Shown: one piece after another, positions 35,962 through 46,179 of the stretch | Numbering within the stretch: the stretch's first letter is position 1 | Layout: each line of letters opens with the position of its first letter | Source of the DNA: Anas platyrhynchos | Lineage: Eukaryota; Chordata; Aves; Anseriformes; Anatidae | NCBI RefSeq assembly: GCF_047663525.1 | Contig: NC_092591.1 | Location: 29,793,001-29,857,000, forward strand | Direction of reading: 5' to 3' | DNA: 64,000 nucleotides | The notes under the pieces: generated by a model | Seen by the model: only the letters and a program-made list of their open reading frames with translations | Told to the model about the DNA's origin: nothing | Database searches by the model: none | Translations under genes and position numbers: made by a program

Positions 35962-36332
35962 AAAGAGATGGCTAAAGGGAGACCTTACTACAGCCTTTTA
36001 ATTCTTAAAGGGTAATACATTTAATACTTAGAGGTAAAATGGTGAAAGAATTTTCACCAAGGCCTGTAGTGATAGGACAAGACATAATGGATTCAAACTG
36101 AAGGAGGCTGGATTTAGGTTAGACATTAGGAAGAAGTTTTTACCACAAGGGTAGTGGACAAGGTTGTCCAAAGAGGTTGTAGATGCCCCATGCTCTTAAG
36201 TATTCAAAGCCAGGCTGACTGGGTCTCCGGGCAACCTGATCTGACACAAGGTGTTCCTGTTCCTGGCAGGGGGGGTGGATTAGATGATCTTTAAAGGTCT
36301 CTTCCAACCCAAACCATTCTATGATTGATTCG
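35962..36332 (+). mobile_element. CR1 LINE, 5'-truncated, sense (old)
   Basis: A diverged CR1 end: GGAGACCTTACTACAGCCTT, later GACATTAGGAAGAAGTTTTT, GGCTGACTGGGTCTCCGGGC, then AGATGATCTTTAAAGGTCTC and TTCCAACCCAAACCATTCTA with a TGATT tail. It keeps the CR1 3' end but is older than the copies at 18.9 and 39.1 kb. Confidence 0.88.
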
Positions 36333-38499
36333 ATTTTCAGTCCTTTTGTGTGCCTTCAAAAAGTACCCAAACAGCTGCAATGAGGCCTTTTCTCCCTCCT
36401 CCATCCCCAGCTCAGGCAACTAAGGATACATCCTGAGCATACCTCTAATAGTGTGACATACATGTACCCCTGCAGTAAAGCCATATGAACTCAAGTGGGG
36501 TTAATTCAGGAAATTCAGCCAAGGAAAGAGCTGCACCATGCATGCACCATGGGCTCTCATATACTCTCCATGGTGTCTGTGTTCTCAGAGTCAATCCTCA
36601 ATAGGTCATTTACTTTGGTTAACAGAATAGATATCATCTGAGAGTGGAAGTAAGATTGTAATGCTATTTAAGACATTAAAATTACCACAAACATGAAAGC
36701 ACACATACTATTATTCTGCTTTTCCCATTTAGCTTAGTAAAGTACCAGTACACCTTCCCCAGAAGTGAAATGGACAAGAATTTGGACTATTTAGAAAACA
36801 AGGCACAAAATGTTACAGTATCTAATAAGAAAATGTACCTTTGTCAACAAGGTGGGCTAAGGAGAGAAGTGCAGCTCTGCTGGCAGGGAGAGGTGACCTT
36901 TTGTTAGACCAATCTAACTAAACTTAGCAAACTTCAGGTCACTTACCTTCTGGGAACAGCTGCTCTGAGCCCAACTGCTGACACTATTCTTTGAGGTGAC
37001 TCCTCCACTGTTTCTCTACAGGAGCTGTCTCCTACCTTCAGTCTTTGTTTTACTCTTCAGAAATTACCCACAACGCAACAAAAGTCTTGATCCTCTTGGG
37101 TTATTCTTCATTGGGTAATGGATGAAAAAAAAAAGCTGCTGTTGTATACAGCAAGAAAATGTCTGTGGGAAATATGTGGTGACCAGCTAAAAATTTGGTG
37201 GGATATGCTCACTGAGGAGAAAGTCACACAGAATAGGAATGTATAGTAATGAGAATGTAGATCTCTCCTAGCTGATATTGCTCTCTCTATGCTTTAGATG
37301 CTAATTAGAACGGGAATCAGAAGCAAATATAAACAAATCATGAACTATATGAGGATGGACTTACATGTATCTTCATTGTTAAAATTCATTGCATCACACG
37401 GTGCACATTAGGCTCTTGGGTTGGTAGACTCACCGCTGGACCAGGATGGGAACTACTGCCACCAAAATGCTAATGGGCCTCAGGGCTGATGGGCAATTGC
37501 CTTTGCATGTTACCTTAGTACTGTTAATTTCTCAGATTTGAAAGTAGAACAGAAGTAGTCAATTACACTAACCAGCAAGAGGAAACAGTTATGTATAGGC
37601 AGAAACCAGCACCAACAGCAGTCATGTTCAGGATGCAGATGGTGATGGAACCCCTTGCACCACATCAGAAGAAGCAGGAGATAATTATTTTCCCTCATAC
37701 TCAGATGAATGACTACTAAGGCATCACAAACACATTCTGCACTGAAATACTTGTTTTGTATTCAGTTAAACTATAGGTTCACTGGCCTTTCCCGGGGCTG
37801 GATGCAGGAGACATCTTTATAGCTTAGTCAACATGAAACATCTGCTATGAGAGGAGTTCTCATAACAATGCTTCTCTGGTTGTTTTGTTTAGGCCCTCCC
37901 AATCCTCATGTCCTGGACCCAGCAATCCTGATCAAGCTGGAAAGCGACTGAGAAACCAGGACACAGAAAATGGGGGGACAGGGAGAGAGAGGAAGTGGAG
38001 GTGGGACCAAAGGAGGTAGAGAGAGACGCTGGGATGAGAAAAGTAGGAAGATAGAGGTAGGTAGAGGAAATGTCAGGTGGGGGTGGGTCCCTCATCCTTC
38101 CAAAGGTGACAGAGCAGGACAGGAGGACACACACCAGCCTGAACAGAGATGTGGCAATGGAGGAATGGTTCCTAAAGATAGGGACACAGCCCAACCAGGC
38201 TCCTGGCCGTGAAGAGAGAGGAACCGAGGGGAAACTGCCTGAGCACCCCACGGGCTGGGGCAGGTGGCTGGGGGAGAGATCCGAGCACAAAAAGAAAGAA
38301 AAACAACTGTTCAATTATGACTTGAATCGAGTGCATTGGAGAGACAGGCTGCCCTTCCTCCCTGCCCAGTACCTCAGAAGGAAGGGGCTTCCCACGGGCA
38401 GCGCTTCCTCTCTGCCAGCCTCTCCATGCAGACCTTGCAGGCTGATGCAGGTGGTGGCAGGCGATGAGTTCCGTGCTAAGAGGAAAAACTTGGCTAGAA
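36333..38499. other. Intergenic, transition to GC-rich DNA
   Basis: No gene is recognised. Base composition rises in G+C toward the right from about 37.9 kb. Open frames of about 140-160 codons near 37.9-38.6 kb are low-complexity products of the GC-rich composition. Confidence 0.5.
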
Positions 38500-38725
38500 A
38501 TGCACGCAGGTGTGACAGGGAGATCACCGGCGGCAGGCGGGGGCCGGCAGCGAGGCCTCTGTGAGGCCTCTGTGAGGCGGGGGCTGCCCCCTGCCGGGCA
38601 CAGGCGGGCTCGGGCCGGCCAGGCCGAGGAGCGCCGTGGGGGCAGAGCCGTGGTGGTGGCAGGGCTGCGGGTACCAAGGCCCTGCAGGGCCCGCACTGGA
38701 GCAGGGCAGCAATGGGAGGGGAACA
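38500..38725. promoter_or_regulatory. Small CpG-rich island
   Basis: Dense in CpG and G+C (for example GGCGGCAGGCGGGGGCCGGC and GGGCTCGGGCCGGCCAGGCC), unlike its surroundings, with a duplicated AGGCCTCTGTG motif. It resembles a short CpG-island promoter, but no gene start can be tied to it. It could serve the minus-strand MRGPR region or a non-coding transcript, or be a product of local composition. Confidence 0.4.
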
Positions 38726-38754
38726 GAGCTTCGTAAATGAGGTGTTCAGGGCTT

Positions 38755-38998
38755 ATAACCTGCCGTTCTGCACGCAACGCGCTGTGCTGCGTGTAAGCTG
38801 CCCTGCTGTGTGTAACACGCCATAATGCATGTAACCCGCCACGCTGTGTGCAACTGGCTGTCCTCTGTGTAAACCAGCATGCCCGGTGTACCCTGCCAGC
38901 TGTGGTGTAATCTGCCGTTCCCTGTGTAACCCGCCATTCCCTCCCCATCATCTGTGTGTAACCCACCATTCCCTGTGTGACCCAACATCCCCTCCTGT
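38755..38998. repeat. Degenerate minisatellite, ~20-bp unit
   Basis: About ten imperfect copies of a unit like TGTGTAACCCGCCATTCCC, with variants such as TGTGTAACACGCCATAATGC and TGTGTGACCCAACATCCCC. They abut the CpG-rich patch on the left. The repeat gives rise to long spurious open frames on the minus strand. Confidence 0.8.
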
Positions 38999-39064
38999 GC
39001 TGCTGATGAGAGAGGACTCGGGGGCAAGGGAATGAAGCTGGGCTAAGAAGAAGGGGCAGGAAAG

Positions 39065-39648
39065 GCATTGCTCTAAATGTTGTAGCCAGCAGGCCAGGGA
39101 GGTGGTCACCCCTCTATACTCTGCTCTGGTGAGGCTGCACCTCAAGCACTGTGTTCAGTTTGGGCCCCTCACTACAAGAAAGACATCAAGGCCCCGGAGT
39201 GTGTCCAGAGAAGGGCTATGAAGCTGGTGAAGAGCCCGGAACACAAATCATGAAGTGCAGCTGAGGCCACTGGGGTTGTTTAGTCTGGAGAGGAAGAGGC
39301 TCAGGGGGGACCTTATTGCTCTCTACAAATGCCTGGAAGGAAGTTGTTGGGAGCTGAGGGTTGGCCTCTTCTTGCAGATAACCAGTGATAGGACTAGAGG
39401 AAATGGCCCCAAGTTGTGCCAGGAGAGGTTAAGGCTGGAAATTAGGAGATACTTCTCAGAAAGAGTGGTCAGGCACTGGAATGGGTTGCCTAGGGAGGTG
39501 GTGTATTCACCATCCCTGGGAGTGTTTAAGGAAAGGTTGGATGTAGTACTTAGAGACATGGTTTAGTGCGTGATATTGGTAGTAGGGGGATGGTTGGACC
39601 AGATGATCTTGGAGGTCTTCTCCAGCCTTAATGATTCTATGATTCTGA
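39065..39648 (+). mobile_element. CR1 LINE, 5'-truncated, sense, pol C-terminus
   Basis: The longest single CR1 3' part in the window. It begins in the reverse transcriptase C-terminal region and keeps an open frame (39255-39566) with [20 protein letters not shown] and [18 protein letters not shown], the conserved C-terminus of CR1 ORF2. The 3' UTR follows (GGACCAGATGATCTTGGAGG), then an ATGATTCTATGATTCTGATT tail. It is 5'-truncated and not autonomous. Confidence 0.95.
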
Positions 39649-41849
39649 TTGCCAATAAATCAAATTTATTTCCCTCAGGTAGAATCTGGTTTGTTTGTGT
39701 CAGTAATTGGTAAGGGGTCTCTCTGCCTTTACCTCAACCCGAAGGCTTTCTCCTTGTGCTGGTGAGGAGGGGAAGCGAGCGTACAGCTGGGGGAGCTTGG
39801 CCTTCAGCCAACGCTAGCCCACCCCAGTACAGAAACCCACTATAGAGAGCACGGGCAGCTGGAGTCAGCCAGAGCCAGCTGACAGCAAGAGACGGGGACG
39901 GAAGGGCCACAGGCAGAGCTGGGAGCCAAGTGGAAAGAGAACACTGTCAAGTTGAGCCCAGGCAGAAGTGGCGGGTGGTTCAGGGAGCAACAAAGGGAAG
40001 TCATGGAAAGAAAGAGTTCCTCCTGTTGTTTTGTTTTTGTTTAATCAGCTGTGGAAGGATACAAGGCATAGAGGGCAGTGTTGGAGAGTGAGGAAGAGAG
40101 AGGCAGCAGAGCAGACATTTCAGACAGAAACAGAGACTGTGTCCAGCTCTCCTTGCCATCTAAGACACTGCAGGACGAATTACATCCTTATGGGAACTGG
40201 ATTGAAGTGTAATGGCCACACGGTCCCAGCATGTCCCAGTAACTGCTTGTAATTCTTGGTGGAAGATTTCCCTCAGCTACCAACAGTCAGAACTCCTTTT
40301 CTGGGAAAAGCAGCCAAATCCTCTCAGGGAACATCCTATCTGGGCTGTGCAAGATCAAACACATCTTTACAGCATGGTCTGGTTCCTGAGCTGATCATGC
40401 TTCATGACGTCTAATCTTCTCTGGATAGAGGAAATGACTAATGAAAAGAAACTTCATAAGATAAACAGCTATAGAATTTTATTAATTAATTTATTTATTT
40501 ATTTATTATTTATTTTTACTGGCAGATATTTCTATTTTATATAGATTGTTTCTGTTTTAGTAGTTACATGAATATTAGCACCTCTTAAATTGTTTTGTTT
40601 TGCATTTTTATTGTTCTCCATTCTTAATTGATGAATCTCATGGATATTTGGCAATGTTGATTTCTCCGTCTTAAAAAATACATCTTGTTATCTCAGATAT
40701 TATGCCTATTCCAGAACTGCCTTAGGATGTATTTCCATCCATAGCTGTGCTTTGCATCAGAACACCAATATACACTTTGTTGGAAGTTCCTGTCAAAAAG
40801 ATGGGATCTGAGAAGAATGAGGAATACTTATTGCACAATGTGTGGTAGAAGAATTAATACGTGAATTATTGTTAAAGACAGCACTAATGATAAGACAGAT
40901 TGTAATGAAAAGACACAAAAGGAAGAATGAAGATAGAAGGAAACTAAACTGCATAAATACTTTTTTTATGTAAGATGCAAGAAAAATCTTCAAGTCAGAA
41001 TACACTGAAAAAGGACAGAAAATAGAATTTTATTTTATTTTATTTTATTTTTGTACAGCTATTTCCAGCCTCATTAGTCAAGTATTTAACAGCTGCAGTT
41101 GCTTTTTGGCAGGTGAATAACACAAGGTCCAGAGATACTGCCTGTACGTACAAATGCTCTCTCAGTTGTTTCCTAAGACTACCATAAGAAACAGCAATAC
41201 TTCTATTTTTATGGTGATTTTCTTTTCTATTGTTGAAGAAAACTTCAGTTAGAAATAAATTAAATCTCTTTGGGATTATCTAAATTTGTCTTTAGCCTTT
41301 TCACAGTAGGATTTAGGTGACTGGACTTTGGGTTCCTGCAATGCAGGAATTGCTAGCATGTCAGGTAACCCCACTATAACTACAGGGATCCAGTAAATAC
41401 AACCAGTGGAGCTGAGAGTGTGACTAAAGGGGAGAGGACAGCAAGCAGATATCACAGTTTCTAGACATGTCTCTCCTAAAACAATATTGTACTCAATCAT
41501 CAAATGTTTTCCAAATTCTGTTAACTGACATGAAACAGCTTCAGTGAAATTGCAGATCTGTAAAAAGCAAATGAAACATAAAAGAAAGGCTGTGACCCCC
41601 TGTTATTTCTTTGAGTGTTCTGATCAAAACATTTCCCCTCCTTTCCCTGCTTTAGGCAGAGATTCAAAAAAAGCATCCCTGGGACCTGCTGCTCCCCTGC
41701 TCTCCCCTGCCCAAGCACTCCCGCTCCCCAGCACATGACATTTGCACCGCTGGATTTCTCTGTAGTACACTGAGGTAGTCGCAACGGAACTGAATATGTT
41801 GCCACGGACAGACATTAGGTTAAAATTGCAACAAATAGAAGTTAAGCAA
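39649..41849. other. Intergenic between CR1 and MRGPR cluster
   Basis: No gene is recognised. It holds AT-rich simple repeats at about 40478-40520 (TTTA type) and 41024-41050 (TTTTA). The right end may include remnants of the decayed MRGPR beyond TM4, but none can be recognised. Confidence 0.5.
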
Positions 41850-42350
41850 ATGAAAAGGATAGGGAAAGACCAGAGCATGCCACAGATGAGGCCTGGTAAG
41901 TGGTTGTGGTGGTGGCATCGGTACCAGACTGGGAAGAGGGCAGTCATTGCTCCATACCAATCGCTGTCAGGAGATACATGCTGCTAAAGTAAAAGAGAAA
42001 CGTGAGGTAAACTACAGTGAAGAGCAAATCTGGGAAGTTCAAGCAAACATTGCACTGTGTAATGTAAATGGTTAAAAAAAATAATCAGAGAGAACTCAGC
42101 AATGACCAAATGACCAGGTTCAAAATGTAGAAGGTGAAGGGGCTGTTCATATGGAAGCCCAGAAACCATAAATCCACCACATTCACCACCAACACACACA
42201 GCCAAACACACCACCAAAACAGAGATAAAAAGTCAACTGTAAAAGCCTGTGATTCACAAGAAGCCCTGCTCCCTCTTCTATTCCTTCCAGCATCCAAGGA
42301 ATCATTGAACAGGGAGAGCTCTGTTGTGCTGGTCTCTGCGACGGTGAAGC
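41850..42350 (-). pseudogene. MRGPR pseudogene, TM1-TM4 remnant
   Basis: Read on the minus strand, pieces of an MRGPR body are scattered over two frames. There is an N-terminal stub VAETSTTELSL, a TM1/TM2 stretch with LWFLGFHMNSPFTFYILNLV, a piece resembling VIAEFSL in another frame, a TM3 piece with MYLLTAIGMEQ, and FPVWYRC...HLPGLICGMLW leading into TM4. Frame changes and a stop just after the TM3 piece break it, and the second half (TM5-TM7) is not recognisable. Its upstream flank is nearly identical to those of the intact cluster genes while the body is much more diverged. The normal ATG is GTC here, as in the copy at 46.2-47.4 kb. Confidence 0.8.
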
Positions 42351-43125
42351 TCCTGCTCTGGGTGGCCACCTTGTCCCTCTCCCAGCACCTCCTGAGAGAC
42401 AAGGAAGGAGAGAGAGAAGAGGAGCATCGGTGCTCCCAGCACTCACCGTCTCTGCCCGTGATCCCAGGCTGTGCCCAGGACAGGCTCCCACAGCTCCAGC
42501 CCCATCCCTGGCCAGCAGGCATCTCCCACCCACCCATCCCTGGCCTCCCACCTCCTGGAGCTCCTGGGAACAACACCATCACAGGAGCACCAACACACGG
42601 GGCCTCCACAGGGTCAGGCTTGCCGGGAGAAAGGGGCTGGCAACAGATGCCAGGGCCACCCTGCTCTGCTTCAGCCTCCTCCCTTGTGCTACGGAGCAGA
42701 CCTGTGCCCTGAGAATGGGTCCCGTGGTCAGGAGACTCCTCTCACAATCTCATCTCATCGGTGACAGCTTCCCCTCACATGTCCCATGATGATCTTGTCA
42801 GTGGGAGCTGGCCACGTCACCCCCTTCCTTTCCTTCTCCCCATCCACCAGCTTTGTTTTGCCATTTTGGGGGCTGCTGGGTTTTTCTGTGTGTACCTGGT
42901 GCTGGACGGGAGACCCTCTACACTGGGAAATCAACAGTGTGTGGATGCAGCATCAAGGCTTTACCTACTGCGTCTGATCCAACTTCCCAGACAGGTCACC
43001 TTAGAGATTGCAGATGAAGGTTAGAGAGAGCTGCAAATGGGATTTTATCTTTAAGAAATTGTCTTACTAAATCTCATGCATCAGCACCATGGAGACAGCT
43101 CCATGTCCTCTACTGTTTTCCTGTT

Positions 43126-43264
43126 CCTTTCCCTTTCCCTTTCCCTGTTACTTTCCCTGTTCCTTTCCCTTTCCCTTTCCCTTTCCCTTTCCCTTTCCCT
43201 TTCCCTTTCCCTTTCCCTTTCCCTTTCCCTTTCCCTTTCCCTTTCCCTTTCCCTTTCCCTTTCC
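43126..43264. repeat. (TTTCCC)n / (GGGAAA)n array, unit A
   Basis: About 20 TTTCCC hexamers with a few variants at the edges. Relative to the MRGPR gene (minus strand) it reads GGGAAA and lies roughly 500 nt past the stop codon. It is a pure polypurine/polypyrimidine mirror-type tract. It creates Leu-Ser, Phe-Pro and Arg-Glu repeat open frames that are not genes. Confidence 0.95.
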
Positions 43265-43562
43265 TTTTTCCGTTCCCGTTCCCTTACACATGCTCTTTCT
43301 CCTTCTCTCTCTGCCTCACTTTCCTCTCTCTCCCCAAAAAATATTACGTTACCCCATGTCTTCTTCTCTATCCCACTAATCTTCCCATGACCAACATGGA
43401 CCCATTGGCTTGCCCAATTTTGCAATCTTTTCTGAAGAGCCCTGCCTTGCCTGCACAGCAGACAGCCAGAGCTCCCCCAGGGCCTAACACACCAGACTCT
43501 CCCCGGGCAGGATGTCCCCCCAAAGACCATGAAACTCATCTGCTGACCAGAGCGAGCCAGAG

Positions 43563-43568
43563 TTTATT
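43563..43568 (-). terminator. Polyadenylation signal of MRGPR copy 1
   Basis: TTTATT on the plus strand is AATAAA on the minus strand, about 200 nt downstream of the copy 1 stop. The same signal is kept at the same place in copy 2. Confidence 0.65.
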
Positions 43569-43768
43569 CATAGGACCAGCACAACAAGGGGCATTGCAGT
43601 GGGGAAGACAGCCCGCGTGTGGGGACTGAGCCTGGCCTAGCAGTGCCGTGCCAGCTCCGTGTCAAACGCGCCCCCTGCCCAGCTCCAGCCATGGTCCCTC
43701 CCTGCAGCAAGCAGGCTCCGAGCTGCCTGCCAGGCTCCGTGCCTCCAGGCCTCCTCCCCAGCGGGGCC

Positions 43769-44749
43769 TCACACAGCGGCCTCCACCGCCGTGTCCCTGG
43801 GTGTGCGGCTCCCCTCCTCGCTCACTGCCTTCTCTTCGAACACTCGACGGAAGGCAGCTTTCAAAGAGCCCTGGATCCGCCGTCGCCGGCAGCTGCCCAC
43901 CAGGAAATAAACAATGGGATTGGTGTTGCTGTTCAGCAATGCCAGCAAAAAAGGTACCTGGTTAGGAAATAGATGCCATCTGTGATTAAGATTGAGGAAT
44001 ACCTCTATGCTGAAAGGAATAGCAAGGACAAAGAAGAAGATGACATTGAGCAGGACAGCAACATAGAGTTTCCCTGGGTGTCGTCTCTGAAAGCCACATC
44101 GGAGTTTGATGAACAGGGACAGGTTGGAAATCAACATCACTGATGATAAAGTCACAGTGATTGCAATGGCTATACCTCCAAATGCTTTCTCATGTGGCAC
44201 ATCAAAGTAAAGGCCAAGATACATTGAGGAAACAAAAGCTCCAGCAAAAGCCCAGAGCAACCCACTCACAATGCCAGACAAGTGCCTGGGGCGATAGCAA
44301 CGATACCAGATTGGGAAGAAAACAGAGACACACCGGTCCACACTAATTGCTGTAAGTAGACCCAGGCTGCTGAGGTCAAAGAAGTGGCACAGAAATCCAA
44401 GTATAATTTGAAGATTCATATAGAAATAAAAAATATGATTAAAGAGAGAACAAATTGTTAAGCTCAAAAATGCCGACATGAGCAGAGAAAGGAGGAAGAG
44501 CAGAGAGAAGTCAGCAACAGCCAGATTTAGGATGTAGACAGTGAAGGGGTTCCTCATGTGGGAAAACAGGAACCAAATGACTATCCCATTCGTCACAACT
44601 CCACACAAAGAAATCCCCATACAGACACCTAAAAAGACCAGAATGTCAAAAGGTAATACGAAGCACATGTCCATGTCATTTCCAGAAGAGTTCAGACGTC
44701 TAGAAGTTGTGTAGTTCAGAGAGAAGTCTGTTGTGCTGGTCTCTGCCAT
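43769..44749 (-). CDS. MRGPR cluster copy 1 (326 aa), intact
   Basis: Predicted Mas-related GPCR. Features: N terminus [11 protein letters not shown] with sequons NYT and NSS, TM1 VFLGVCMGISLCGVVTNG, TM2 [19 protein letters not shown]3 end [18 protein letters not shown] (DRC form of the DRY motif), [15 protein letters not shown] into TM4, [19 protein letters not shown] into TM6, [18 protein letters not shown] in TM7 and helix 8, and a tail with FRRVFEEKAV. The frame is open to 45085, but the ATG at 44749 has A at -3 and G at +4 and lies about 50 nt after a strong acceptor (exon start 44798), giving a normal length. Downstream are an AATAAA and a GGGAAA array. It is almost identical to copies 2 and 3 outside the extracellular segments. 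Confidence 0.93.
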   Translation of the reverse strand: MAETSTTDFSLNYTTSRRLNSSGNDMDMCFVLPFDILVFLGVCMGISLCGVVTNGIVIWFLFSHMRNPFTVYILNLAVADFSLLFLLSLLMSAFLSLTICSLFNHIFYFYMNLQIILGFLCHFFDLSSLGLLTAISVDRCVSVFFPIWYRCYRPRHLSGIVSGLLWAFAGAFVSSMYLGLYFDVPHEKAFGGIAIAITVTLSSVMLISNLSLFIKLRCGFQRRHPGKLYVAVLLNVIFFFVLAIPFSIEVFLNLNHRWHLFPNQVPFLLALLNSNTNPIVYFLVGSCRRRRIQGSLKAAFRRVFEEKAVSEEGSRTPRDTAVEAAV

Positions 44750-44798
44750 GCTGAAGCTCCTGCTCTGGGTGGCCACCTTGTCCCTCTCCCAGCACTGC

Positions 44799-44853
44799 CT
44801 GAGAGACAAGGAAGGAGAGAGAGAAGAGGAGCATCGGTGCTCCCGGCACTCAC
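44799..44853 (-). other. 55-nt GT...AG segment, copy 1
   Basis: On the minus strand ACG|GTGAGTG is a good 5' splice site and TTGTCTCTCAG|G a strong 3' splice site only 55 nt later. Either this is an ultrashort intron, or only the acceptor is used with a distant exon. The hairpin GGAGCA-CCGA-TGCTCC lies inside. Confidence 0.5.
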
Positions 44854-45518
44854 CGTCTGTGCCCGGGTTCCCAGGCTGTGCCCAGGACAGGCTCCCACAG
44901 CTCCAGCCCCATCCTTGGCCAGCAGACATCTCGCACCCACCCATCCCTGGCCTCCCACCTCCCGGAGCTCCTGGAAACAACTCTAGCACATGGGGTCTCA
45001 GCAGGGCCAGGCTCACCAGGAGAAAGGGGCTGGCAACAGATGCCAGGGCCACCCTGCTCTGCTTCAGCCTCCTCCCTTGTGCCACGGAGCAGACCTGTGC
45101 CCTGAGAATGGGTCCCGTGGTCAGGAGACTCCTCTCACAATCTCATCTCATCAGTGACAGCTTCCCCTCACATGTCCCACGATGATCTTGTCAGTGGGAG
45201 CTGGCCACGTCACCCCCTTCCTTTTCTTCTCCCCATCCACCAGCTTTGTGTTGCCATTTTGGGGGCTGCTGGGTTTTTCTGTGTGTACCTGGTGCTGGAT
45301 GGGAGACCCTCTACACTGGGAAATCAACAGTGTGTGGATGCAGCATCAAGGCTTTACCTACTGCGTCTGATCCAACTTCCCAGACAGGTCACCTTAGAGA
45401 TTGCAGATGAAGGTTAGAGAGAGCTGCAAATGGGATTTTATCTTTAAGAAATTGTCTTACTAAATCTCATGCATCAGCACCATGGAGACAGCTCCATGTC
45501 CTCTACTGTTTTCCTGTT

Positions 45519-45675
45519 CCTTTCCCTTTCCCTTTCCCTGTTACTTTCCCTGTTCCTTTCCCTTTCCCTTTCCCTTTCCCTTTCCCTTTCCCTTTCCCTT
45601 TCCCTTTCCCTTTCCCTTTCCCTTTCCCTTTCCCTTTCCCTTTCCCTTTCCCTTTCCCTTTCCCTTTCCCTTTCC
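45519..45675. repeat. (TTTCCC)n / (GGGAAA)n array, unit B
   Basis: Same array as in unit A but longer by 18 bases (three hexamers). It is positioned identically downstream of the minus-strand MRGPR copy 2. Confidence 0.95.
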
Positions 45676-45973
45676 TTTTTCCGTTCCCGTTCCCTTACAC
45701 ATGCTCTTTCTCCTTCTCTCTCTGCCTCACTTTCCTCTCTCTCCCCAAAAAATATTACGTTACCCCATGTCTTCTTCTCTATCCCACTAATCTTCCCATG
45801 ACCAACATGGACCCATTGGCTTGCCCAATTTTGCAATCTTTTCTGAAGAGCCCTGCCTTGCCTGCACAGCAGACAGCCAGAGCTCCCCCAGGGCCTAACA
45901 CACCAGACTCTCCCCAGGCAGGATGTCCCCCCAAAGACCATGAAACTCATCTGCTGACCAGAGCGAGCCAGAG

Positions 45974-45979
45974 TTTATT
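45974..45979 (-). terminator. Polyadenylation signal of MRGPR copy 2
   Basis: AATAAA on the minus strand, about 200 nt past the copy 2 stop, identical in context to that of copy 1. Confidence 0.65.
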
Positions 45980-46179
45980 CATAGGACCAGCACAACAAGG
46001 GGCATTGCAGTGGGGAAGACAGCCCGCGTGTGGGGACTGAGCCTGGCCTAGCAGTGCCGTGCCAGCTCCGTGTCAAACGCGCCCCCTGCCCAGCTCCAGC
46101 CATGGTCCCTCCCTGCAGCAAGCAGGCTCCGAGCTGCCTGCCAGGCTCCGTGCCTCCAGGCCTCCTCCCCAGCGGGGCC

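Larger units (their letters stand above)
42321..44727 (-). repeat. 2.4-kb tandem unit A (holds MRGPR copy 1)
   Basis: This block repeats at 44728-47138 with an offset of 2393-2411 bases. The differences are an 18-bp gain in the TTTCCC array and a ~14-bp difference in the 5' flank. Flanks, array, 3' UTR and gene are all shared and nearly identical, so the duplication is recent or has been homogenised by gene conversion. Confidence 0.85.

Noticed and set aside
38172-39068. 298-codon minus-strand open frame
   Set aside because: It runs through the CpG-rich patch and the 20-bp minisatellite and its protein is repeat-like. It is long because of composition.
39255-39566. 103-codon open frame as a host gene
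   Set aside because: It is the CR1 reverse transcriptase C-terminus within a truncated LINE.
43126-43264. Interstitial telomere repeat
   Set aside because: The hexamer is TTTCCC, not TTAGGG/CCCTAA.
43076-43539. Open frames of Leu-Ser, Phe-Pro and Arg-Glu repeats (also at 45.5-45.9 kb and 52.7-53.1 kb)
   Set aside because: Pure translations of the TTTCCC/GGGAAA arrays in three frames; not genes.
44750-45085. 112-codon N-terminal extension of MRGPR copy 1 (also of copy 3 at 51484-51819)
   Set aside because: It lies across the splice acceptor and upstream leader, and a good ATG follows. The extension is GC-rich and unlike known MRGPR N termini.
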